From: Cristatella mucedo
Lineage: Eukaryota; Bryozoa; Phylactolaemata; Cristatellidae
Reading direction: 5' to 3'
NCBI GenBank assembly: GCA_009760855.2
Contig: WPIO01000059.1
Location: forward strand, 2,584,501 to 2,648,500
DNA: 64,000 nucleotides
Shown here piece by piece: positions 23,601-34,100 of this stretch. Positions within the stretch are counted from its first letter, which is position 1; each line of letters begins with the position of its first letter. The notes below the pieces were generated by a model. That model saw only the letters and a program-made list of their open reading frames with translations. It was not told the origin of the DNA and did no database searches. Position numbers and translations under genes: made by a program.

Positions 23601-24528
23601 GTAGCATCGAGTCTTGTAAATTAAAAACTTGGTGTGAGTATGCTTGTAAGTCACTGGCACAGTTCTTGTCCAATCCAGTGCAGCAAGCCTGGCGGTGGAT
23701 TTAAGAATTGGCCTGAGTCATAGCACGAGTCGATTGCATGTGAACAAGCAGGGAGACGTATGCTGGCGTGCGTACTGCATTATGCAGTCCAATTTGGAGC
23801 TTTTGCACTCCCGATTTCTCGTGAATTTGTGGTGTATTCAAGTGGATTACGGTACTGGCCGATTTTTTTACTGCATATTTGCACGAGACAGTGTGAGCCC
23901 AATGGCATGAACTTGATGTGTGTTCATTATAACGACCTCGTACTACATTATTCATTTGAAATTCGAGCTTTGCTCCGCCAATTTCCGGGCAGTTTTCACA
24001 GGTTAATTGCGGTAATTAGTTGCACCACACACATAGTATTTGTTTTCAGAGGCATAGCTATTTCTTAACTTTTATCAGTAGTGATATGAGCCTCTAATAA
24101 AACCTCCACAGGGGGATGGCTGGACAGGATGACCTGACCCGATCCTTTAGGTTGCAGTGTAAATGGCATAGCTAGGTGAGAATATATATCGTGTACATCC
24201 ACGACAGCAGCAGTCGAGCCTAGCACGGGCCTTGAATGACCAATGAGCTTGGTGCATTTTAGCTGCTAGTCCTAGCATGTTTTTCACTGCAGCGGCAGTC
24301 ATTGCCTAGCATACGCTGTTGCTTGCAGGCATAAAGGATTACTCGAGCTGGCCCACGTTGCCACAAGTGTTCTTCAACGGGGAATTTGTTGGAGGCTGCG
24401 ACATCGTTATGGAAATGCATAAAAATGGTGAACTTGTCGATCGCCTTCGAGAGCTGGGCATCAGTTCACGTCTGGCAGCTGCCGACGATGGCAGCAGTAA
24501 AACTTCTCAGCCGCCCTCCAAGCAGTAA
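20648..24528 (+). CDS. GLRX5: Mitochondrial monothiol glutaredoxin 5 (GLRX5), two exons, complete
   Basis: Monothiol CGFS glutaredoxin that carries [2Fe-2S] clusters in mitochondrial iron-sulfur assembly. Exons are 20648-20915 and 24329-24528, joined in phase 1 across a GT-AG intron, giving 155 residues (human 157). The start is the ATG at 20648, which opens an Arg-rich presequence ([17 protein letters not shown]) suited to mitochondrial import; a frame extends upstream but without an ATG. Key segments are [15 protein letters not shown], the active site CGFS at residues 58-61, [10 protein letters not shown] across the junction, and [19 protein letters not shown] with the TLP cis-proline loop and the GGCD motif that binds glutathione. 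The C-terminal tail is Ser/Lys-rich and poorly conserved. The 3.4-kb intron contains the longest LINE-A copy. The gene is convergent with the cornichon gene. Confidence 0.96.
21131..22660 (+). mobile_element. LINE-A, longest copy (reverse transcriptase C-terminal half, 3'UTR, ATT tail)
   Basis: 5'-truncated CR1/L2-like non-LTR retrotransposon in the GLRX5 intron. One frame runs from about 21131 to the stop at 22420-22422, broken only by a TGA at 21427-21429. It shows the RT core: [15 protein letters not shown], the first catalytic block [29 protein letters not shown] and the YADD box in [12 protein letters not shown]. The C-terminal region [20 protein letters not shown], then [14 protein letters not shown] and [19 protein letters not shown], follows. 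The 3'UTR carries GCATGCTG and CTAACCA repeats and ends in a hairpin (AAAGCGCC pairs with GGGCGCTTT; inner AGAGA with TCTCT) before the ATT repeats. No endonuclease domain is present, so it cannot move by itself. Confidence 0.93.
23170..23206. other. Perfect 16-bp inverted repeat with 5-nt loop
   Basis: GAAGCTACGAAATCAT, loop CGCTG, then ATGATTTCGTAGCTTC, in the GLRX5 intron. It has no link to a recognised repeat family; function is unknown. Confidence 0.85.
23345..23622 (+). repeat. Dispersed repeat X, copy 2
   Basis: Same landmarks as 1190-1462: TGTGACGATTTTCACATAAA, then GGTAGCTTGTTGAGGTACC, TGTGACTTTTGAACAGC and TTCATTTACAGTG. The copies differ by many small changes, so the family looks old. 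Confidence 0.5.
23770..24030 (+). repeat. Dispersed repeat Y, copy 1
   Basis: Matches the reverse complement of 43845-44110. Shared landmarks are GGTGTATTCAAGTGG, CCCAATGGCATGAACTTG, TTCATTATAACGAC, a GCTCCGCCAATTTC-like box and TAGTTGCACC. No coding potential is recognised. Confidence 0.5.
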
Positions 24529-25830
24529 CTGAGCTGCCACACTTAACTCGATTTCTCTTCCTCTTTGGTGCTCAGTGCAGCGGCACCAGGAGGCAGCTGC
24601 CACCGAGCTGACGCAGACGCTGCTCGTGCGCCGCCTCAGCTGTTTCGTGACGCGATTCGTGCACCGTCGTCTCACTCTATGTGCGTGCACAGCTCGTGCC
24701 GAAGCAGCTTACCCCTGCTGGTGTGGCCGGTCCGGCCAGCTGCATGTTTATTGCATGACCACTCCTGCGGTGGTTGCAGCCAGGCTGAAAGAGCTATTAT
24801 ACCGCGTGTCGTGTTTACTCGAACTTAGTTTAATGCTACCGACACCCTAAAGCTCCTGCTCAAAGCAGGTGGTCAGCCGAGGCTAAACTGGTTATAGGGG
24901 TGGGCTGATGGCATGGCTGGTCGGTTGGGCAGTAGCGGCTCATGATCATGCTGTGAGCCCACTTGAGATGCATGCAAGGGAGCAAAGTGCATCCAAGGTG
25001 GCCATGAGTGGGGCATTCGGTCAGGCAGATACTTGCCCGAGACAACAGCAACTATTTCGAGCCAAATGTAGTGCTGTGGTAACACATATTGCAGGAGCTC
25101 TTGCATGTGTGAGGTCGCAAATTCGACCGCCAGCTCCCGTGACAGCTTAATAGCGACTTATTTTGTCACTGATGAAACAAATGGACAATCAGCACAAGCT
25201 TGCTTATTAATCTCATGCAGTGGTTGACAGCGATGACAATACCGGCAGCACGCACAGCTGTCAGCTGCCTCTATGTCGATGGCCAGGTTGGAGCAACCCT
25301 GCTGGATTGGAACACGTGCTGAGTGTTAAGCAGGGCAAGGCAAAGTAAAACTGACATTATTTTAATGAAGAGAAACAAAAAGAAGAAACCGACACGAGTC
25401 AGTCTTTATGCACACATAGGGGCTAATGAAAAGCTAGTAGAACCAATGCATCACCTCCAAGGACTAAGGCAAAAGCAGGCCGTCATGTCAGCAGACGACA
25501 AGTAGAGGCTGGTTGTTCGGCCCGAATGCAGCTGAACAGATGCTGTTCAACCGACTTGTTGAGCACCGCAGCAGGTTACAAGTCTTCTTTGGCCGATGTC
25601 TGAGCATGCTGACGCTGCCCTATTCCACAGCCCTATTCCACAGCACTCGCCCACACCAAAACAGACAGGAAGTCAACAGTCCAGACACGGCCAGTATCGT
25701 ATGATATAGTATAATGCAGACCTGCACCACTCACGTGGCAGGAATATGCAGGTAGCAGCAAGTTATGAATCCTCAACGTCCACAGAAGATATTTGATCGG
25801 TTCAAATAAACAGCAAAGGTCTAGTGTCCT
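24529..25830. other. Convergent spacer: 3'UTRs of GLRX5 and cornichon
   Basis: Downstream of both stop codons. No further exon identified and no clear polyadenylation signal for either gene. A tRNA-like phrase at about 25105-25140 (GGTCGCAAATTCGACCGCC) is too isolated to call. Confidence 0.4.
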
Positions 25831-28800
25831 TTAAGTGCTGGTCACGAGGACATAAATCATGCTACAACAGATATTGCACATCACATCAGACATATCACGA
25901 CAGACAAACACGACTGCATCAGAAGTAAGGGGTGGCACACTCACGCATGCACAAAACACCAATCGTGACAAACGATAGGAGTTGCCTGGTATACTTTAGC
26001 AGGCTAGACGAGTATGCAAGATTTTTAAATGTTGCATTGATGCCAAAGGTAAAGCTAGCGCTGATTCCAACTCCCAATGTAATGTGAGATTGTTGTGCCT
26101 AACCTATTTTTTCCTATTTCTAGGCACTTAACATGGGCTGTAAGTAAGCATGTCGAGTGGCAACATGCAGTGTCAGCACGAATGAGCGCACAAATGACGA
26201 ATTCACACTGATCCTGCAAATGCATACCAACTAAAGGCACGGTCTCAAAAGGATTTGAGATTGGTTCGAGGCACAGCCAAAAGACAGTCAAAAGAGTGGC
26301 TGGTGCAATGCCTGGCCTGATTGGGAAGTAGTTCGAATACGTAAGCTGGAGCAAGGGAATGAAGGGACCTAAAAGTGAGTTAAATCCTTCAAGTCGATAA
26401 GCTGCTTGATGGGAGTCAGTGCAAGGTCATTAAGAAGTGGTATAATCGAGCAACTGCTGTTCACGACAGATAAGCCTGGCTGCATTGTTCTGTACCAACT
26501 GTAAGCCCCTAATTAGACAGGCCGGAAGACATCCAGGTAGTGAGTAACAGAAGTCGAGACAGGATGTCACAAATGCATGGACTACCCTGCTAAGCAGGCC
26601 CATATTTTTGCAATTTTATGTAGATGAAAGCTGGCAGATGACTGAGGAGCAGATGTGGTTATATAGTGAAAGATTAATTTGGAAGAGACCACTCAGATTT
26701 CCTGCCATATGTAACAACAGGAGATATTCTGACAGAACCAGTTTTTAAGGGATGGGTCTTCCCATTTCTGAGTCACACCAGGTTTGTCCATAACGAGTAA
26801 GTTGGTTTTATTGCCATTCATTTTGAAAAAAGTCTGTTGCCCTACAAGTGCAAATGTCAGCAATACGCGCAGCAGCAAGGCAGCTGAGTTTTGACATTCT
26901 GAAAGAAGGATGGGAGGAATCAAAGCATAGGGACAGCAACCATGAGACAATCGTGCAAGTGCATTCGAAAGGGCATGCAAAGCAACTGCAACCGACACGT
27001 GATATGCATGCATGCATGCATGCTAATACCTGTAAAGGTAGTAGAAGAATGACAGGACATAGAAAGCTAGCTTGATCCAGCCCTCACGCATTGCACGAGT
27101 CAAGTTGTCGGCGTTCATGATGCTGGTCGGATCGTACAAGCCAAATCCGCTCATCACCGGTCGATGCATGTACCTAGCAATCATAATGCACGTGGATAAC
27201 AAAACAGAGCAGACTCGGTGCACAGGGAGGGGAGGAGTCTGCTGAAGCATAGCCATACTGTCTGTCACTGTCTCCCTGCAGCATTCACTGATGCCAGCCA
27301 CTGCCACCTACCGGTGAATGTGATACGCTATAAGAGGTACGTTCAGAGCGAACGAGCCGAGCTGCCACGAGAACAGGAACAGAATATTGAAGAACAGGTG
27401 CACGGCATACTCGGGGATAACCAGCTACAAAAGAAAAGTGGGAAACGAGGCTATGCGATGTGAGGTCGTGCTAATACAGAGAGCATATGTGAGGAATGAT
27501 GCCCCTAACTATGCACAAAAAGCAGTGCAAGGTTATTTCACCTCTGTTGGCCAAGAATTCACCAGACATGCAAAACACTTGAAACCTGCAGCAAGGCATA
27601 ATTAAACAGCTGATGACAACTTGGAGCATCGACTTCTGCTCCAGGGGCTAAATTTCGCCAACAAGAAACGCCTCACTGCAATGCCACAGCTGAGGCATTG
27701 CAGCTGAGGCACTGCAGGCAAGTAGACTCGGCCACCTCTAGCCATAGGCTGACGCGTCTTCAGTGCCACCACAAGGCCAGGATAGTGCTCGCACAACAAA
27801 GCCCCCCCAGCTAGCTCTTGATGCCAATGTAACGACTATGTTGAGTCTTCATCAGTTCATGGTCGTATCACTGACATGAGAGATATGTCGGACAATGGAG
27901 GAGGCGGCGGAAAAGGCTACACAGTGCAGTACCGAAAAGGGGTCGTGCACCAGCTGCTTGCGCAACAATTCTTACCGGGTTCAGTGTGGCACATTGGTCA
28001 ATTGGATTCTTGTAGTCCGTTTTCAGCTCATCGAAAGCGATGATCTGTCAAATCGTAGAGCTAGCGATAACAATAAAGTGGCAGGCGACAGACAGCATGC
28101 CACGGCCAAGTTATTTCCAAGATGACCAGCAGTAACAATCAATCTGCTGCCGCTGGTCTCGCTGGGAAGCTAATTATCATCACCCTTAGCAGTGACCTTT
28201 ATAAAGAAATCAAGGCATGTGAAGTGATACAGCACACACCAATTAGCCCAGTCTTGACGAATGAGCACTAGCACGTTCACTGCAGTAGCAATTGGAGTGC
28301 AAGAGAAGGGTCCAGAAGGCTAATAATGAAAAAACTTGCCAAACAAATGGTATGTAGTATTGTTGGCAGCCTACATGGCAGCCTACGGGTCTCGGCAAAA
28401 GTTGAAACCAGCAGGCGACTGTGAGCCGAATGCAATCTAGATTTTACGTTTATATATGAGAAAATGAATGCAAATATAATAATCATGATGCTGCTACTCG
28501 AGCTTACATATTCGGTCAGTTAAGTGAATTTCTAATTATTAATCCTTGCTGTATCTAAAACACCGATATTAAAATTGAATGCTAGAGGTAGTTTGTTGCA
28601 AGCATGTGCCTTTCAGGCTTTCACTACTAAAGGTGACTCAAAGAGCCAAGAAGAGCTATAGCAGGAGATAAAGGATGCGATGTGGCTCCTCCGCGTGACC
28701 TCTTAAGAAGAGATTATCGATTCTACTGACGGTAAGCGATATTTTCAAACTGAAGGCGGCACTTACGGTTGCTCCTGCAGCAGCTGCTGCGTATGCTTTA

Positions 28801-29557
28801 AAGCGGGCAACTAGACAATTCGGACATACACTCGACTTCCAAACCTCTGTCAATATCACGAGGTTTCAAACGCTGGTGAAATGCAGCAGAACGGAACAAG
28901 CCCCACGCTGACATCGGCTACTCTCTGGTTCCAAGATTAAGTTCTTGAATAATAATAATAATAATAATGCACTTGATAAAGCGCCCTCAGAGAACTCGAT
29001 CTCTTTCTAGGCGCTTTACATTTGAAGGGCCGCGGCTATGCAGACGCTAGCATAATCTTAGGGATACTCATATTCATATGTTTAATAATTATCCTTAGTC
29101 ATCTCAGAATGGCTTCCTCTTCCTCAGACTAGTAGAAAAGCATCAGTTAAGTGCAGACAATCTTTGACGACGAATGTCGGCTCCACCCTCCCCCCCCTTT
29201 AGAGCCCGTCTAGATGCCAGCGACGAATAGTGGACTTTACACAAGGCAAATATTATGTCATTTACTAAAGTAAAAAGAATAGCATTCAAAAGAAATAATT
29301 AAAAAGCGCACACCAGAAAAGTCAGCTACATCTAAATGTCTAGCTCAGGCAGCAACGCGAGGCGCTTAGAAACGGTTGTCGGTTCCGCCCAAGGTAGCCA
29401 CATCTTAGGTACAATGACTGAAATGCAAAAGAACAAAGCAGGAAAATCAATGAAACTAAGATTAGAAAAAACTTACGTGGTATATAGCGAAGAATATCAG
29501 AACGGCGGTTAGAATTAAAGCTATGATATAGCACAGGGCTGCGAAAGTGAACGCCAT
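25831..29557 (-). CDS. CNIH1: Cornichon family ER export receptor (CNIH), five exons, complete
   Basis: Small multi-span membrane protein that loads cargo such as TGF-alpha family ligands into COPII vesicles at the ER. Minus-strand exons in order: 29557-29477, 28044-27976, 27424-27312, 27173-27030, 25861-25831. All are GT-AG with phases 0, 0, 2, 2, giving 145 residues (human CNIH1 144). The start is the ATG at 29557, opening [20 protein letters not shown] (transmembrane 1). The cornichon signature [15 protein letters not shown] is in exon 2. Membrane segments [20 protein letters not shown] and [15 protein letters not shown] follow, then [19 protein letters not shown] and [16 protein letters not shown]. 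The last coding exon is only 31 nt (MIYVLVTST). The absence of the extra loop of CNIH2/3 and the [12 protein letters not shown] segment favour the CNIH1 type over CNIH4. LINE-A and simple repeats lie in the introns. Confidence 0.95.
26094..26945 (-). mobile_element. LINE-A fragment, reverse, in the last cornichon intron
   Basis: The minus strand reads the mutated ORF2 region from LCFDSSHPS through FFQNEWQ and [13 protein letters not shown] to the [11 protein letters not shown]-like and [14 protein letters not shown] parts, then a deleted 3'UTR and a degenerate end (TTTCTAGGCACTTAACATG on the plus strand). It has many frameshifts. Confidence 0.8.
28948..29023 (-). mobile_element. LINE-A terminal hairpin and ATT tail only, reverse
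   Basis: The plus strand reads an AAT run, GCACTTGATAAAGCGCCCTC, AGAGAACTCGATCTCTTTCT and AGGCGCTTTACATTTG. It is an extremely 5'-truncated copy (about 60 nt plus tail) in cornichon intron 1. Confidence 0.85.
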
Positions 29558-31168
29558 GACCGAGAAAGACCGGCGGCTAATCCACTGGCAGCAAGTTGGG
29601 CCCGCTGTAACGAAGGCCTTATTTTGAATGCATGGAATGGAATAAATATCTTAGATGCTATAAGTAAAACGCTTGTATTTAACTAAAATTATAGCACTGT
29701 TATAAAGGTGAGGTTGCTTTTGGTATGTAGTCACGTTCACGTGCCTGTTTACTAGTTGAAAGTGCTCGCGCCCGCACTGTGTAGTGTGAGCTGGTCGGTA
29801 CTTGCAATCGAGCGCTGCTGCCCGCGGTCTCCGCTACCGCATGGTACGTATAGGTGCAAAATCGTGATCTGTTCTCATAGATTTAGTCTTATTTTGGCCT
29901 GTGTGCGCGCCTGCTCCTCTGCATCCGATGCGCACATTGGTCGCGCATATGGCCTCTCGGCCTGCGCCGAGAGCTGGCACTCGCGGCGCTGCGGCCGCAG
30001 CGGCCGAGCGCGCTGCGGACTAGCACGCTGCGACGTCCAGCGTAGCGGGCCCTTGCTGTGAACCTTAGCTGGGCGTGGCCCGGCTTCGACCGAATCGCCA
30101 AGCGCACAATCTAGGCTTTCGCGTCGATGCAGATGGCACACAGCTGCACCTGTGCTTTGATCTCTCCCAGCCTTTTAGCGCGTCAAACCCTATCCACTCC
30201 CTTGCCGTATGTATTGCTGACATATGTACTTTAATGGCAGAAAACTTTCTCAAATTGAATGACGATAAAATAAACTTACTAATCACGGGCAGACGTAGCG
30301 TGACTCAGAAATTGGCAAGTTTAACGCTCAAAATTGGCTCCGCCAGCATATTTCCGGTAGCGCCAGCATATTTCCTGTAGCGTCTGCACCGAGTCATGGT
30401 GGCCTGCTCCAAAGTGACCTGTCACTTGACGATCGCATGTGCTCCGCGGTCAAGTCAGCCTAGTTTCAGCTACATAGCGTCGCTAAAATTCGGGCCTGCT
30501 TAGACAGTGAGACCGGAGCCATATGTTGGTCCATGCATTCGCAACTTGCCGTTTTTGTCGACTTTTGTAGCTCACTGCTTGCTGGACCCGGCCTGTGCAA
30601 TAACGCACAGTTGGTGCCAAACTCTGTACACATGCATTATCGCTATTATTACCGGAGCGTGCCCTAGCAGCAACGCCCAAAGAGCTCGGCGAATGCGAGG
30701 CTCTGACGTCGTTGCTGCCTGCGGCGCTCAGCGGCTCAGGCGCTCGCTCGCGGCTGCAAGAGGCCTCGTGCTCCATCGCTCAGCGAGTAGTAGCTGCCGC
30801 CGCTGCCTGCGCTCGGAGCTGGTCCGGATGGGCTAGCGGTCCCTGTCACAGCGGTGGCGGCCGTCCACGGTGGTGGCCGGTGGACGGCGGGTCGGTCGCT
30901 GTCAAGCTTTCGTCGCTGTGCGTTGTTGATCTGCTGTATCGAAGGGCGCCGATACGATGTGCACGGTGACGGTGGCGTGTCAAGCTGACAGCAGCCGGCA
31001 CCGGTAGGCTGTCCGTCGTTCGTTCGGGCTGTTGTCACTCTCGTTGGCAGCTGCTGTCCAGCTGTAACCTGACCTGCGCTGCCGAAGCGAGGCTGGTCGA
31101 AGCAGGAGCTTGTTGATCCGTGCGATGCTGGACTTTTGCTGGAGAGCATCGTCGCGTTCGTGTCGCAG
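29558..31168. other. Head-to-head spacer between cornichon and GNMT
   Basis: Contains two GC-rich parts (29790-30060 and 30640-31110) around a LINE-A fragment. Both genes start outward from here, so their promoters should lie within it. The GNMT initiator exon is probably in the 30640-31160 part but was not identified. Open frames of 85-137 codons on both strands reflect GC content and show no domain. Confidence 0.4.
30094..30630 (+). mobile_element. LINE-A internal fragment
   Basis: Translates to decayed pieces of ORF2 (LGFRVDADGTQLHLCFD, then [17 protein letters not shown] and [14 protein letters not shown]). Both ends are lost. It includes a short direct duplication of GCCAGCATATTTCC at about 30341 and 30361. 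Confidence 0.85.
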
Positions 31169-34100
31169 GAGGACAGGATCTACCGAACTCGCTCTCTAGG
31201 AGTCGCTGCGGCCGGCATTCCGGATCAGTATGCCGACGGGCGGGCGGCCCGCGTGTGGGAGCTGTACATGGGCAGCCGAGCAGAGCGGACGGCCGCGTAC
31301 AAGGACTGGCTGCTGGCCACCATGGCCAAGTGGAACGTCAGCAGCCTGGCCGACGTGGCTTGTGGCACTGGGTGAGCGAGTAGCCGCTCGCTAACGCACG
31401 CGGCCGCAGTATCTGCTGCCGCTGCAGTCTTTGCTTCGCTGCAGGAGCCGTGGTCACGTGGTTCGTCGCTCAACTGTGGAGCCGCAGCCGCCATGGTGTG
31501 CCGAGCTCTAGCCGTCTGCTCGGCCACGTCACGTCACTTCTTGTACTGTATGGCACCTACCTGGTTTAACAGGGTGTTTGAAGGAGCTTGCTCGTCTTTG
31601 CCGGCCGAGTTCGTGAACTCGAGCCCAGCGGCATTTGGGGGAAGCCCCTGTGTAGGGCCGAGATCACGTTCTCTTAGGGTGCCGTACAAATGAAACATGT
31701 ATATACAATATAAATATGTAAACTGTAAAATGTATATTTCATATAGCATGATGGGTTTTTATTTTGACCGAGGCACTTGTGTTGCCTTCAAGCTCTCCAA
31801 GTCCTGTTCCTGTAGCTGGAAGGGAAGGGAGGTGGTTGGAAAGGGGGTGGGGTCTGGCTGCACTCGGTCCTGCCTTGCTCCCATGTTCGCCTCATCGTGG
31901 TCAAGGTCGGAGGCAGTTTATCGCTCTCGTGTTTACTCGATGCCTCTTACACGACTCTGCTTGTCAGCCGGTCGTGCTGCTTGCTTAGGGCGAACGGTGG
32001 TAGCTCTGTCTTTTGCCTGAAATCCGAGTCTATTTATTTGGCTGCTACAGATGGCAGCTTTGTAGGCAATCCATAGGCATTTACTAAGCTGCTTCTTTTC
32101 CTAACCATGCCTCGTTTTGATTGGACCTGAGCTGCAACTGGAATCGTGTCCACTGGGTTATATGATTTCTCTTTTAGGCGCATATATCTTTCTAGAGCAG
32201 TTCAATAGCTTGAGCAGTAAGATGAAAAGGGTTTGTAGCTTGTTCACCATCATCCTCTTAATGATTGATAGGTACTCTTTTTACACAAAGGGCTTAATGC
32301 TCTGTCGTCGAAAGGATCTAGTCAGTAGCCATTTGATATCATGAATGTGATTGGCAGGTTTGTTGCTGGTTTACCCTAGATAAGCTGTTATCTGATGGCT
32401 GATCGGTCTAATGCGATAGCTTTGGTATGCATCATCAGATGGAAATAGCCATGTTATGTTATGTGAAATGCACTTGTACAATGGCACAAACTCAGGGTGG
32501 TGGAAATGAAAGCACCATGGGCTCTTCTCAAAATTTGCTCGGATTCTGCTTATCCACCTCCCTCACTTGCTTTACATTGCACTCTGTATGATACCTTATT
32601 GCTATTAGAACTGGTAGTGTGCCCATGTGATGCATAAGCCAACTCACATTTTGTCTCGTGTGCATTCATGAAAATGCACCTCCTTCGTCTGCAGTCATAT
32701 ATTTTTTGTAGGTATGCCCCATTAGTTGCCTCCTGCATATGCCTCTGCTATCTATTGCTGTCCGGATATCAGATGCTCTCCATCTATCCCGGTCGTCAGT
32801 TTCTGTCACCCCCCAAGTCCGGTTACCTATAGCAACAAGTAACCTTGAGAGAAGAGGAGTGAAGAAGTCGTGTTTACAGCTCGAGGAAATTTGATATGAT
32901 CACCTGATCTACCACAGTTGTCAGTTGGGTTAAAAAGTTTAATTTTTTTGTTTTGACGATCTCCGAGTGCCATTATTGAAGCTTCTCAGACACCGATCCT
33001 CAACAATGCACGACCATTCCTTCAATTCTGTAAATAGTTCATCAGGCACAACACTCAGCTGTTACTATTGCCCATTGAACTAGGCCAATTTCTCAGCAAT
33101 ATTAATGGTTGATGATTATTACTGCTTTGTTTATAGCACATGGCTTATTCAGAATACTAGTTCATGGATTTGCAGGCATTTGATGCGTGGTTACTTTTTT
33201 CTCCTACCGAGACTTACTTTGCTTCTGAGTTTGCAGATCCACCATTTCCCTCTGTCACTCATTCCCTCACTCACCACTCCCTCCCGACTTGCGTCAGAAC
33301 ATCCCCTGACTTGACCACATTTAAAAAGAACTTAAAAATACACCTATTTAGGACAGCATTTAGTGGGTCCTTGTGATTCGTCCTTCATATGCTTATGCGT
33401 GCTGACACTGTGCATGCTGCCACTAACCACATTTGCATGCTTTACCGTGTGCATGTCACCCCTAACCACGTTGTTCATGTTGTTTATCAAGCATGATATT
33501 ACTCATGATTCAATCGCGGTTCCCTTTGCAGCAAATGTAAAGCGCCTAGGAAGAGATTGAGTTCTCTGAGGGTGCTTTATCAAGTGCATTATTATTATTA
33601 TTTCGCTTTGTGTACGAGAGAACATTAATTTCTTGCTGTAGGTGTTACAAACAGTCATTTAGATAACCCAACCGACCGCCTGCTTGCTGAATTTTGTGAG
33701 TGCTCTCGCTTGCATCAAAGATCACACTTTCGATCAAACATTGTCCCGCAATGGTGTGCTGGTACCTCACACTTATAATAAATTCTGCAAATGTCATGAC
33801 ACGTGGGTCTCATTTTCTCTTTATTATTTATCCACTTATATGTGAAGATATATCAGTGAATAGTGAATCGTTAAATCATTGACATTGATGCGGCCGGTGA
33901 CATAATAGCTGGCTGGTCTTGCCGCCCATTTTGCCTGCCTCACTGGTGCACTGTATCTGCTGCAAGTGGTGCCAGCCGAGGCTCATGTTCAGCTTGCACC
34001 TCCTTAACTAGGCCTAGCCAGTCAGCTTCGTCGGCACGGCCTGCGTGATGTTCTGAAGACTTTTAGCTTGTCACGGTGACTATGAGCTTAAAAGGCACGA

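Noticed and set aside
25105-25140. tRNA-like phrase GGTCGCAAATTCGACCGCC
   Set aside because: No A box, no cloverleaf; could be a SINE scrap but has no matching tail.
30736-31149. Minus-strand frame of 137 codons upstream of GNMT
   Set aside because: Lies in the GC-rich spacer, has no recognisable domain and is probably chance.
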